Source: Apostichopus californicus (lineage: Eukaryota; Echinodermata; Holothuroidea; Aspidochirotida; Stichopodidae). From it: 23,596 nucleotides of DNA. The notes below the pieces were generated by a model. It saw only the letters and a list, made by a program, of their open reading frames with translations. It ran no database searches and was not told where the DNA came from. The position numbers were made by a program, and so were the translations under genes. How positions within the stretch are numbered: the first letter of the stretch is position 1; each line of letters begins with the position of its first letter. The stretch lies in contig JAIPMN010013464.1 of assembly GCA_020650975.1 (NCBI GenBank), positions 291 through 23,886 of the forward strand, in the 5' to 3' direction. Positions 1 through 12,700 of the stretch are shown piece after piece.

Positions 1-632
1 TGAGCAGCCTTGAGTAGCACTACTAGTAGTAGAATGTGTAGTCATGAGTAGCACTGAGCAGCCTTGAGTAGCACTACTAGTAGTAGAATGTGTAGTCATG
101 AGTAGCACTAAGCAGCCTTGAGTAGCACTACTAGTAGTAGAATGTGTAGTCATGAGTAGCACTGAGCAGCCTTGAGTAGCACTACTAGTAGTAGAATGTG
201 TAGTCATGAGTAGCACTGAGCAGCCTTGAGTAGAACTACAAGTAGCAGAATGTGTAGTCATGAGTAGCACTGAGCAGCCTTGAGTAGCACAACTAGTAGT
301 AGAATGTGTAGTCATGAATAGCACTGAGCAGCCTTGAGTAGAACTACAAGTAGCAGAATGTGTAGTCATGAGTAGCACTGAGCAGCCTTGAGTAGCACAA
401 CTAGTAGTAGAATGTGTAGTCATGAATAGCACTGAGCAGCCTTGAGTAGAACTACAAGTAGCAGAATGTGTAGTCATGAGTAGCACTGAGCAGCCTTGAG
501 TAGCACTACTAGTAGTAGAATGTGTAGTCATGAGTAGCACTGAGCAGCCTTGAGTAGCACTACTAGTAGTAGAATGTGTAGTCATGAGTAGCACTGAGCA
601 GCCTTGAGTAGCACTACGAGTAGCAGAATATG
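1..632. repeat. 54-bp minisatellite, about 11.6 copies
   Basis: Units start every 54 bases (1, 55, 109 and so on to 595) with no length change. Two or three variants alternate in a block: ACTACTAGTAGTAG, ACTACAAGTAGCAG and ACAACTAGTAGTAG. Inside each unit GAGTAGCAC or GAGCAGCC recurs, which suggests an older short unit. The array runs off the window edge. On the minus strand one frame is open throughout. Confidence 0.97.
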
Positions 633-657
633 CAGAATATTGAAGAACTGAGCTTAC

Positions 658-794
658 TTTAGTCTTGAGGGCTGTGGATGGAACCCTCCATAACTGAGCA
701 CTAAGTCTAGACTCAATCAAGGACATGACACAAACTTCCTGATCCTTTGGTTCTGCATCATCAAAGGTAAATGGCAGGAGCTTCTCTGGAACAA
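658..794 (-). CDS. VPS13B: VPS13B window exon 26
   Basis: 137 nt if spliced at ACTAAA|GTAAGC. The acceptor is TTCGGTTCCAG|TT. It encodes VPEKLLPFTFDDAEPKDQEV, MSLIESRLSAQLW and RVPSTALKTK. The 5' part fits the family after exon 25. The 3' end is uncertain because the frame continues open through the donor into the 54-bp array, so the exon may be longer. No stop codon is in the window. Confidence 0.78.
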
Positions 795-3700
795 CTGGAA
801 CCGAAAAAGAAAGCCACATTTCACTCAGACACAACATTTATGGGCATTTATGCTCTATGAAATATATTAATAATGTAGGACAATGTTAATCCACCTTCCA
901 CTTGCCAGCCACTTCAACATTTTTTCTAAAAATCAGGGATGTGCCTACGCTGGGTGGCACTGGGCGGCCCCGCCCAGCACTAAAAATTACCGCCCAGCAC
1001 TGTCTTAAAAATCGTGAATCCCGCCCAGCACTATTTTCATCTAAAATCCCGACATTCCTAACAATATATTCAACATAAATTAAGCCTAGCCTATGCCAAA
1101 ATCATACAGACTAATAATGCATCAGTTACGTATGCGAGAAACATTACTTACGGCTCTCAATCGGTCCATTGTAAAATCTCTTTGAAACAAACTAATAACT
1201 TTTACCAGGAATGTAATATATTTCACTAAAAAAAATTAAAAAATGTAAATTGTTAGCAAAACTAGTACTTGTGTATGTGCTTAAGAAGCTACACAAGTGC
1301 CAGCATTTGGCATCTGAGCACCTTCAAAAATCGAAAAATTTCTCATTTCCCCTTAGACCCCTCCCCCAGGATGGCGATCAGTATTCCCGGCACTCAGAAA
1401 ATCCTGGGCACATCCCTGAAAATATGTTTGAGATTTGGTGTTTTACCTTGTCCTAACTGACTCCTATGGTTCACCAGATGAACGTCGATTAAACCAAACT
1501 TCAATGCCAGAGACGTCGTCGGAATAAAAATGGGCGAGAAACAAGAATCCACACGGAGGGACGCTGCCAGCGCCATTGGAGTCAGGATGATATTTTGTTC
1601 GGCAAGAAGATTTCTCTTCCTACGGAAAGGAGAACGAGAATTGATCAGAGACTGAGACGAAACTTGCTCGTTATCGGTCGGTTCGAAGGAAAGAATATAC
1701 GACTAAGAAACAAACCTTTTATCACTTCCAGGATTCAGCACCATTCTCCAGAGACAGGCTGCGACGGCGCCGTCGCTTCCAATTGACCTTTGACCCAGCC
1801 CCATGCTTACATGGTAGGTGTTAGTCTCAGAGACAAAAAGATCTTTGTAATGTTGAAAACAGCAGTCCATTTCATCCCAGTATTCTAAACTGCATGGCAC
1901 CTACAAAGAGAAAACTTTCATTGTCAATTCAGGAGCACTAGAACTGTCACCCATATCCTTACATGCACAGCCAGACTAAATGGACGCAACATATGGGGCA
2001 TGACCCAATAGCCAGTCGCTAAACATTTCAGTGGGTCGCAGAATCTTCCCAGACCTCAAAAAATGTATCTACAGTCTGAAGCATGACGGTTATTGATTAA
2101 GTTTTTTTTTAAATATAAGCCGATAGTCCAAGCTAGCTTCTATGCAGCATTCTGAGCATTGATTATGGAGGGTGGGGGGGGGGGGTAGAGGAGGGGTCTG
2201 TTGGCTTGTGGTTCAGTCCTCATGGAAGATACTGGGTCACGGGCCTAATAGTCTGTGGACCGCTACAGTCGATTTTGTGTACTGTCAACTACAATACATT
2301 TCTGTTGGCCTTTTCTAAGTATACTTTTATATGACAAAGTAATGGATTAATAACCTAAGATATGAAACATATGTTCTGAGAGAGCAGTCAACATGCAACA
2401 CTCTAAAGATACATTCTACAATGAGGCTACGTTGCCTACGGTAACGGCGACTTACGTCACTCAGCTCATCCTCATCGCTTATGTTTGTGGCAGTACGCAG
2501 TGGGATAGGGGTCATGGTAATTCTTGTGAGCACCCTCGGCTCTGGATACTGCCATGTCATGGTCCCGTCGTGGTTCGTGCCAGACCCTCCCGGTTGGAAC
2601 TGTATCTCGTTCGGATTAGGTTCTTCGGATTCTAGTTTTTGGACCAATCCAAACAAAAATCAAGACAAGATTAACGTAAACTTTAATGAACAAAAGGTAT
2701 TTGGTTTGATACAAACTTAGAAAATATAATTACTTAAATTAAGATGGTCATTAATCAAGTTATAAAGGCAATTTGATTGATATTTTCACCAAATGCAGGT
2801 CAATGAAAACTTATTAATTACAAATTTTATTTCAATTCAGAAAACTTTGTCGCTCAGACTTGCAAAAAGATAGGAAGCAGGTAATGGCGATTATTTATTA
2901 CATTTGGTGAAATATCTGGTGATATTAAACTGAATACTACCTGAATCTGTAATGTACACGAAGCTCCCTGACCTCAGGTCATCGTTGCTATGGATGGGGT
3001 CAGGGGTCACAGTTGAACCGGAGGACTTTCTCTCTGCTTGTTGAGCCGGTGGTATCACAGGTTCCTTCATTAAAAACCAAACATTGAGAGATGGTATCAA
3101 ATAAACATAACAGTTTCCCCCGAGGCAAAACGCGAGAAACTTAAAGTAATTTCGATTTGTTACGAGGCTTGATCTACACTCCATAAAGAGAATCAGAAGT
3201 GTCCAACAGCGTTAAAATATCATGAAATATCTTTGAATTGTGACTTTCTTAGCCAAAAAAATTTCAACCTTTTTCAAATATTATTTGACCCTGATGTAGA
3301 ATATCAGATAAGAGAATATAGGACTCTCCTCTTGAGTGTGTTTTAATTTTTTCTGAAAATTTGAAGAAAACAAATTAGAGAGGTAGTGAATGGATTGTTA
3401 TCTTAGTCTTTGGACGTTTGCATTGAAGGTCCCATAGAGCACTCTTGTAGTAATTTCGGGCATTTCGTTTATCTATGTGCTCATCGCTGTAATTTTAATG
3501 GTACAATATATCGTGGTTCAAATGTTGCTTTGCCTTGATCACCATATCGACAGCTGCTTTTAAAACAAATCTATTATGAACTTTGATACCAAACTCTGTG
3601 ACAATCTCTCTATATGTTTGCCATATTACTCTGACAGTGCCTGATTAACAACCTTTCGAGGCTCCTAAGACATCACACGACCCCCCCCCACACCACTACC

Positions 3701-6700
3701 CACCCCCACCCCACCAACCTCCCGAAACCATTAAGCTATGCAGGCACAATCCAAAAATAGAGAGTTGCTATATCTTGTCGTCTGGAATTGTTCACATATG
3801 ACCTTTGACCTTAGAGGCCCTAGGCACTTACCTATACTGCCTAACACAATACCATGTACACTCACCTTCTTGCCTAACCCTAAGAAGTCTCCATAACAGG
3901 TTGCTAAGATTTTCAAGCAATTCAAGTGTTCCTGACCGAGAATTATCGGAATGTGACCAAACGTGATGTGACTGACAGTCTTCGTGACACTCAGCGTGCT
4001 GTATAGCAACTGGACGGCAGTATCCAACTCAAATGTCACCGGGCCAACCAGGCGCCTTACGGTATTGCTCAGGCCTGTTTCCATGGCAACACCAGAAACA
4101 CAAAGTGTCAGGTGTAAATCTTTAGTGAGCCCTGCATGCAGAAATGAAATGAAAGAAAAATTTATTAGCATGCTTTGACTTTGAGATAGTTTGTTTTCTC
4201 ACACTGTGTTTTGTCACATTGTGTTTCTTCACACTCAATAAAAAAGAAGAGAAATTAATACATTTCTGGGAATATTTCATCTACTTTCAACAAAACACCC
4301 TCCACACCTCCAAGAAGGATTTGGTCACATTTAACAACATTTTATGAAATGTTTTCCAGACATTCTGCTCCTTAAACACTGACTTTTATATTCCATTGTC
4401 ACTGCCAATTGTCCTTTCATGGCATGCTTTTGCTGTAGGTCTTTCTATGGTGTGATAGTATAATGCCCACATAGTACATATATATATGTAAATAACAACA
4501 TATGTTGAAATACCTGTGTTAATCCTGCTAATGTTAGCGATCGGAACGAACAAACTTCAAATGAATTTACAGATATAAACAGATGCCTTTGTTTTTAAAA
4601 CAAAACCAACTTTACCTTGAATATTTTGATGAACTTTAATGTTGCCACTACTACTAGCTATAGAAAACAGAGCCTGAGCATTGTCTTGATCTGGGCCAGT
4701 TGCTATGGTAACCACACAATGGGATGTTGCTAAGGAGACATTCCTAATCACTGCCAAAGGTCCCAGAGGATCAGTTGGTTTAGTTTGATCCTGACTGGGA
4801 GATGAACCTTCAGCTTCCTTGATCGGCAGCCCTGAAATTGTGACGAAGGTGTCAGCAGGAAAAGGAATCGTTAAAATACAATTGCTGCAAAATACGGGAG
4901 GGAGGGGTCAGGGAGGTGGGGGACTGGGGGGGGGTCAGTGTAGACAAGCATACCAAGATGATGCAAGTATTGCAAGCATCAAAATATCTCTAACTAACAC
5001 TTCCTTCTCCAGCTATAAACCCTCCTTCTGCCGTGGATATCACTGACAACAAGAACTGTCTGACTGCAGTACAGAAAGTCAGTTCAGGCATCAGAGAATT
5101 ATCTTTCAGGAATCACTTACAACATTAAAAACTGTCTGACTGTAGTACAGAATATCATTTCAGGCATCAGAGAATTCTCTTTCAAGAATCACTGACAACA
5201 TTAAAGCTGTCTGACTGCAGTTCAGAATATCATTTCAGGCACCAGAGAATTATCTTTGAGGAATCACTGACAACATTAAAAACTATCTGACTGCAGTACA
5301 GAATATCATTTCAGGCATCAGAGAATTCTCTTTCAGGAATCACTTACAACATTTAAAACTGTCTGACTGCAGTACAAAATATCATTTCAGGCATCAGAGA
5401 ATGCTCTTTCAGGAATCACTGACAACATTAAAAACTGTCTGACTGCAGTACAGAAAATCATTTCAGGCATCAGAGAATTCTCTTTCAGGAATCACTGACA
5501 ACATTAAAAACTATCTGACTGTAGTAAAGAAAATCATTTCAGGCATCAGAGAATTCTCTTTCAGGAATCACTGACAACATTAAGAACTTTCTGACTGCAG
5601 TACAGAAAATCGTTTCAGGCATCAGAGAATTATCTTTCAGGAATCACTGACAACATTAAAAACTGTCTGACTGCAGTACAGAAAATCATTTCAGGCATCA
5701 GAGAATTCTCTTTCAGGAATCCCTGACAACATTAAAAACTGTCTGACTGCAGTACAGAAAATCATTTCAGGCATCAGAGAATTCTCTTTCAGGAATCACT
5801 GACAACATTAAAAACTATCTAACTACAGTACAGAGAATTATTTCAGGAATCAGAGAAATATCTTTCAAGAATCACTGACAACATTAAAAACTGTCTGACT
5901 GCAGTACAGAATATCATTTCAGGCATCAGAGAATTCTCTTTCAGGAATCACTGACAACATTAAAAACTGTCTGACTGCAGTACAGAAAATCATTTCAGGC
6001 ATCAGAGAATTCTCTTTCAGGAATCACTGACATTAAAAACTGTCTGATTGCAGTATCAAAATTCATTTCAGGCATCAGAGAATTCTCTTTCAGGAATCAC
6101 TGACAACATTAAAAACTGTCTGACTGCAGTATCAAAAATAGTTTCAGGCATCAGAGAATTTCTCTTTCATCAACCAATGAGTTCTGGGTAATATCATAAA
6201 ATGTCACAAACAAATGTCACAAGCAAACAATACCTTATGCAATTTTCCTAGCAGTCTAATAGCGACCTGGAAGAGTGCTACACCCTAATACCGGTCACGA
6301 ACCTGAGACAAACGGATTGGTTTTCGCTTCCGACTCCAACTTCTCGGCCTGCGGCCACACTTGCCGTTTCCTCTGAAATTTACTTCTGATCTTCTTCACG
6401 AAGCTTGAAATCTGCTCTCCTTTTTCAATGTTGAGATTTAATTTGATGGGCCTTCCCAAGTCAAGTGCGATAGCACCTTAGAAAAAATGAACAGAAAATA
6501 GATACGAGTCAGGTGTTAAATGGTGACAGGTTGATTCAGTCCAGGTCAGACTTTTGTTTGAGTCCTTCTGATTATGATTAGGTGAATGTTTCTATTATGC
6601 AGTCTGTTTTTCATATAACCCGAAGCCTTGGGGCGTTGTGGTCAAGTGGTTAAGGCAGTGGACTGGTGATCTAAAGATTACAGGTTCGAGTCCTGGCCAG

Positions 6701-9700
6701 ATCATTGCGTTGTGTCCTTGGGCAAGGCACTTTATCTCCATTGCCTCTCTTCACCCAGGTGTATAAATGGGGACTTGCGAGGTAACTTGTTATTATAGTT
6801 GCATGCGCCGGTTTGTGGCTGCACCCTATGGGAAGTCCCCTGGGGGACACATGGTTGTGGTGCACTGCGGTGCCCCAGGAGAGATTTATTGAATTGCACA
6901 CACTTTGGTGTGTAGGTGTGACAAGTTACCAATGACCAAAGCTAAGTTGTCAAAGCTCAACGATCTCGATGTAGCAGCGCTATATAAGTGTCTAATATGT
7001 ATGTATGTATGTATGTAAGCCTCTCGCACAGACTGACTGTGACGTGCTCATTCACTTGGGAATCCCTGTACGTTGTGTACTTTGCACAAAAAAAATTACG
7101 AGCCTTGACACAGGAAACAGAGAAAAATAGATAAATGTTGTTGCTACTTTTCTTGGTTGCATGACATCAATATTCTGTCTTATGAATGTTCCTTAATGTG
7201 ACTGTTGAATGCATGTATTATGTTAATATACAGAAGTATCTAGCTTCTTAGTTTCTGGTCACCCCCTCCCACAATCAGAAATTTTAACAAAACATATCCG
7301 ATAAAGAAGGAGCAGTTATTAAACTTTCCAGCATATTTACTACCGCTCTGTTCACCCAATGTTTTCTTTCTTTCCCATCCAAATTCAATTATTACATAGT
7401 AATCAATATAAGAACTGACCATCTCCACTTAAGAAATCAGAAACTGTCAATGTAAGGAGGGCCGGTCGGACGCCAGTTTTAACGTTCGGTTCCCCAAGGC
7501 AAGTCTCAAACCACGGAACGGAGAAATCGGTGGCACAAGGTAAGTTATGCTCTGAAAAGCCAAAAAAAAAGAAAGATTTTCTGAGATGAGCATGAAGCTG
7601 CCTAGGAATGTAGATGAGAGCTCAAGCAAGCCATCTGTGCTTTCATGAAAAGAAAATACAGGTCGGGCTTGACCTATACAAGATCAAGCAAGCATGAGTG
7701 ACTGACGATACTTTCTGGCAAAATTTATGGGATGAATAGATGGTCGTTTCCATCATTTTAAAAATTATGTTGGTGGGCAGAGTCAGTAATATGTTTTCCT
7801 GTACCCAACTGTAAAATTTAGAAATAAACTCCTTCCCTAGTGACTGTGAGGCAAGCTTGTGTTTTTTACCACTGGACCTGACCTATGACATGCCCATGTG
7901 CAAGTTTAATAACACAACGAAGAAAACAGCTGTTGCAGAGTCCACAAAGTATTAGTTTTATTTGACACTCACCGACTCCATTTTGGGTAGAACCCTGAAC
8001 TCTCAAGTTATACAGCGACAGCTCGAGTTTCTGTTTCCTTTTACTGACGGAAGCGGCGAACGATGGCTGCGACAACTCGGAGAAGAGAAACGGACGGACC
8101 TCGTCTCTCTCTCCGTGGGAATAGAGAAAGATGGATATTTCCCGGCCGGTCAGGAGGAGGTCGAACGGTATTATCTTCCGGGCTTGGCCGCCCGTCTTCG
8201 CCGGTTGCTTTATCGATAGAGTCTTGTATTTCTGTTTGGTAACCTTGGCGACCCTAGCGGGGGGAAAGTCCATAGTTGTACTCGGCGGTCTGAAGAAGTC
8301 CGGTTGGTAGTCGTGTGACCTGTGAGAGACGTCGCTGTCGAAACCGCTGTCCGCTCGGCTGTGCCTGTGCTTGGTATGCCGAGGGGACGGCTGGGATGGT
8401 TCCTCTCCTCTCGTCTGGAACGGAAAGCAGTTGGTCAAAGCCCCAAAGTTTCTGGCCGATAGGTTCTGAGCCATTGTGATATTGCCGAGGCTGAGATACA
8501 GACACAAATCACTGGCAATGTTGGCTTCCACCGAATGACCACAGACAATGACCGGCTGGAAAAGAAATATAAAACAATGTCGTTGATAATAACAGCTGCT
8601 CGTTACCGGGGGAACGGTAAGAGAGTGACATTCAAGATTCTCTCGGTTTTTAAAGGAAGTCGCAAAACATTGTTTTCAGGAGTTCTTGTTATACTGCAGA
8701 TGGTTTTTAAATGAAGGAAGTCCCAAAAAGTGATTCAGATGTCCTTGTTTATATACTGCAGATGTTTTTTATATCATTTTTATAATATATTCGTAAAACT
8801 TACCTTGGAAGAACTTTTATCAGCATTCGAGCGGTTGACTGTGATGGCAGGAGCGGCGATGCAACAGATGCTGAATTCCTGAATGACTGGGTTCATGTGA
8901 ACAATGCTCTCATCTTGTCTGTAGGAATTTGTAAAACAATAGCCAATTGTGTCTGAATTAAGCCATTGTCTGTACATAACGGTATACAGTTTAACTGCTA
9001 GAATCAGAGAGTATGCCAAAACAGAAAACACTCTTGAAATTTACTAAATGCACTGAGAGATTGTCATCTTTTATACCCAAAAAGAGACACAAATTATTAA
9101 CCAAAACAATTTTTTTTCTCAAAGGCAGTTAATTTTGATATGCTTCATAATACATCATGTTAGAAACACTGTCATACATAAAGACAAAGGAGACACATCA
9201 CTATGTTTTTTGTGAAATACACAACATTTCAATGATTATCTCTGGAATGAGCTAAAAGGAAAAATATCCAAAATGCAGGTTTGGGAAAATAATATTTGAT
9301 TTTTATATAATATTTGATTTTTATAAAGCGCTTTACACCAGCGATAGGTCTCAAAGCGCTTTACAGACGTTATATTACCCCTGGTCAATGATAACCTGTC
9401 CCAGAGACAATCCCTCCAGACGGCTGCAGTTATATACTGGGCCCAATGACAAGTTACCTCACAGGTACCCATTTAACCCCTGGGTGGAGAGAGGCAAGTG
9501 AGATAAAGCATTTTGCCCAAGGACACAACGTAATGAACTAGGCAGGAATCGAACCAGCAATCCTTGTATCACGAGTCCAAAGCCTTAGCCAATTGGCCAC
9601 CACGTTCTCTGGAAAAACATTAAGACGTACTTTGGTGGGCTGGTATTCCACTCTAAAGCCGGATTCTGGGAAGCCACTATTTCTGGGTCCGTGTTTCGTT

Positions 9701-12700
9701 TCTCTTCCTCCGTGACACGGGTGATATCCCTCCAAGAGGCAGTGAATAAACCTAGATTGGATACGTCTAGTTGATACTGCCGGTCTTCCATAGCCGAGCC
9801 AGGTTTTTGAGACGACTTACTCTGCTGGGATTTCCTAGAGATGAAATTGAATAGATACATTATCTGCCAAACGACATCTACGATCCTGTCATCTTCAAGT
9901 GAGTTGACCATTTTTCATATTTTCAAGGGGGAGCATCCACACGAAACATCCTTGAGGGACGGCTGGGGATTTTGCGATGGATGCTACGTGTCAAGAATGA
10001 TTGTCGAATTGCCCCATGTTTCTTTAATAACAGTCTCTAGAAACAGGTAATGTTTTCTTCGGGTATGTTGCTTGGATTTTGATCTGTTGGGCTTCCCTAG
10101 AGATGGAAATTTAATTATGCTAAATAAATCAGCATAATGATCAGATGACAAAGGTGAAAATTTACTGAATTCTATCACAAATGAGATTCAGAACACAGGA
10201 TACATTATCTACTCAACAACCGTTACAATCCACTCATCGTCACACAAGGTGACCTTTTTTTTATATATTATATCAAAGGGTTAGTATGTACACAATATGC
10301 TTTGAGTGTTGGGAGGGGATTTTGCGATGAGTGCTATGTTTCAAGAATGATGGTAAAAATGCCCATGTTACTCTAGAAACAGGTAAGTTTTCTCTCAAAT
10401 TTGAAGTTATTCTCGGCATGTTTTACAAATTTGGGAATGAACAGTGACAGGACATGAGTTCCGGGGACAATTCCTGGGACACATCTAATACGGGGACAGT
10501 CCATGTAATCCGGGGACCGTCCACTGATATTGGGGGACGTCTAGTCACCTTATCTTTACATCAGAAATCAATGTGTGCAGTCTGCAGAGGAGAAAGTTTC
10601 TGACCGAAACTTTTCAACATTCAACAATGATATTTCACTTTGGAGTGAGACATTTAAATGAAACTGTCAATACCCATAACCTCACATTTCTTAGCTTGTT
10701 TAGCTAGCTTATACACACAACGAGAGATACGCACATGAAAAAAACTAAACTGATATTGATTAATTGCAATGTGGGCAAGTATTCGGTACTTTTCATAGGT
10801 AATAGTTTTAAGATTCAAGCAGCAAAGCGGATCTCTCTTATATAATAATCAAAGGAATATATAGTGACCTTTCACTCGTAAACTTTGGTAGGTGATTTTC
10901 AATAAAACTCCATGAAAGATGTCTTCTGCCTTTGAACCAAACACCAAATTTTGGTCAAAAAGGCCAGGTTTCAAACGGACAGGTATTCTTGCTTGCTACG
11001 ACCGAGACCGTTATGAAATCATGAAAATCGTGGAACGAATGGATAACACTGCAATCATACCTGAACAATTCCTTCTTGATCACCATCCGTGGTAACGGAT
11101 TATCTGCATACGGCACCAGTTTAACATGAGCCACTTTCAGCAGGAAGAGGTCCGTCTCGGATGGACTCGGCTGCCGGCCGGTTTCGGCAGAGTCCGTGGG
11201 GTCCAGATGCTCGTGGACCGGCATGAAACATCTCACTTCTTGAATATCAAAGTAAAGCAGTGGCAGGTGGCTGCTGGTGAACCACTTATCGAATGACGAC
11301 ACCGTGGAGGTCGGAGCTCGGGATCGGCTCTGAGTATCGGATCTGGTTTTATGCTGCCCCGGTCTGGTTACGGTCTGGAGGACGGGCTTGGCTCTAGCCG
11401 GTGTCGGGGGCTGAAGTTGTACGACGTCAGCCCCTTCGTCTTTGGTTGTCGAAGAGACGCCTGCCGCTGGCTGGATGGTCTTCAACATTTCTGCAATCAC
11501 TGGACACCATACCACCACGTCGACGGGTTGCATGGACACTATCAACTCGTTCACAAATTGTCTCTGCCTGCTCGACGGCTCCCCCGAGACGTCCTTCACC
11601 TCCAGACGCTTGCTGACAGAGCTTCCTTTAGCTCGCGTCCAGATCAAGGACAGGAAGCTGTGACGCTGTTTGGAATCCGTGAATTTGTGCTCGGACTTTC
11701 GTAAGAGAGACCTGGTCTTTGAGATGCTTTCACTCCGGGGTGTCACCACGGGTGAATCCAATGACTTTGTTAGGGTGTCAGAAGATGTGAATAGAATCCC
11801 CTTATAGCAACCAGGCGCCCAAAAGTTATTTATGCTGAAAAAGAATTAGACATAAAAAAGTGAAAGAGGGGCAAATGAAGAGAGTAAAAGCAAGACTGAA
11901 AAACTACCTTACATATCACAGAAATTTTGTACTAAATTTTCAAAGAGTTTTGAAATGTTCTGTGCTCGATTTCTCCTTGTGGACAGCAAAAAGATATGAC
12001 CAAATGGTATACAAAATTAATTTCTGGTTTCCCTGGTCATACCAATCGGTCAGTTTAAAATATTCCAGAAGGAGTCTCAACATGAACGAACCTTTCTTCA
12101 AAATGTCTGACGTTAAGCGAGCCGACTTTACAAGTTATCTTGGAGAAGACGTCTTGGTAGTCCACGCTGGTAGTAAGATCTTCCATGATGGCAGACAACT
12201 TCACTGTAACAGAAAAGTACATCAAAAGATAAGCAACCATACATTATAAAATCTGTTGCCAAAAGAACTAGCTACAGGGTGTTGAAGATTTAAGTGGAAG
12301 AAATTGGAAACAGGTTGAGTAAAATTTCTATGGTATGGGAAAAGAAAAAAACAAATTTGGGAGGAATACAATTCAGAAACAACACGTTCCATTTGTAATT
12401 GCATGCATTTGTACAGTGGTTTGAAGAAATATGTGGTGGTATGTGTGTGTGGGGGGGGGGGGGAAGGGTATGCATACACCTGTCTGTCTGTCTGTCTATC
12501 TATCTATGTCTCTGCACAAACAGATGTTTAGATGGATGTATTCATAAGAAAGCAAAACATACCTCTCTTGCCAGTTTCCAGAGATTTCTTGGTGATCAAA
12601 GAAACGCCAACTTTATCGACGGTCCACTGAATCCAGAATGCGAGTTTAACCGAGGAAGTCTCCGCAGCGGTTCCACCACCATCATCCGTGTCCTCGTGAC

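Noticed and set aside
1..632. CRISPR-like array
   Set aside because: Units abut directly with no unique spacers and the context is an animal gene. The same applies to 5040-6169.
6637..6703. tRNA gene suggested by intact A and B boxes
   Set aside because: Followed by a typical SINE body and (GTAT)n tail. A related copy exists at 9288-9608, and the cloverleaf is not convincing.
7866..7972. Continuation of the exon 17 frame
   Set aside because: A GTGAGT donor at 7972 and phase match with exon 18 make this intron sequence.
11351..11704. Three overlapping plus-strand frames
   Set aside because: Antisense shadows of GC-rich exon 14.
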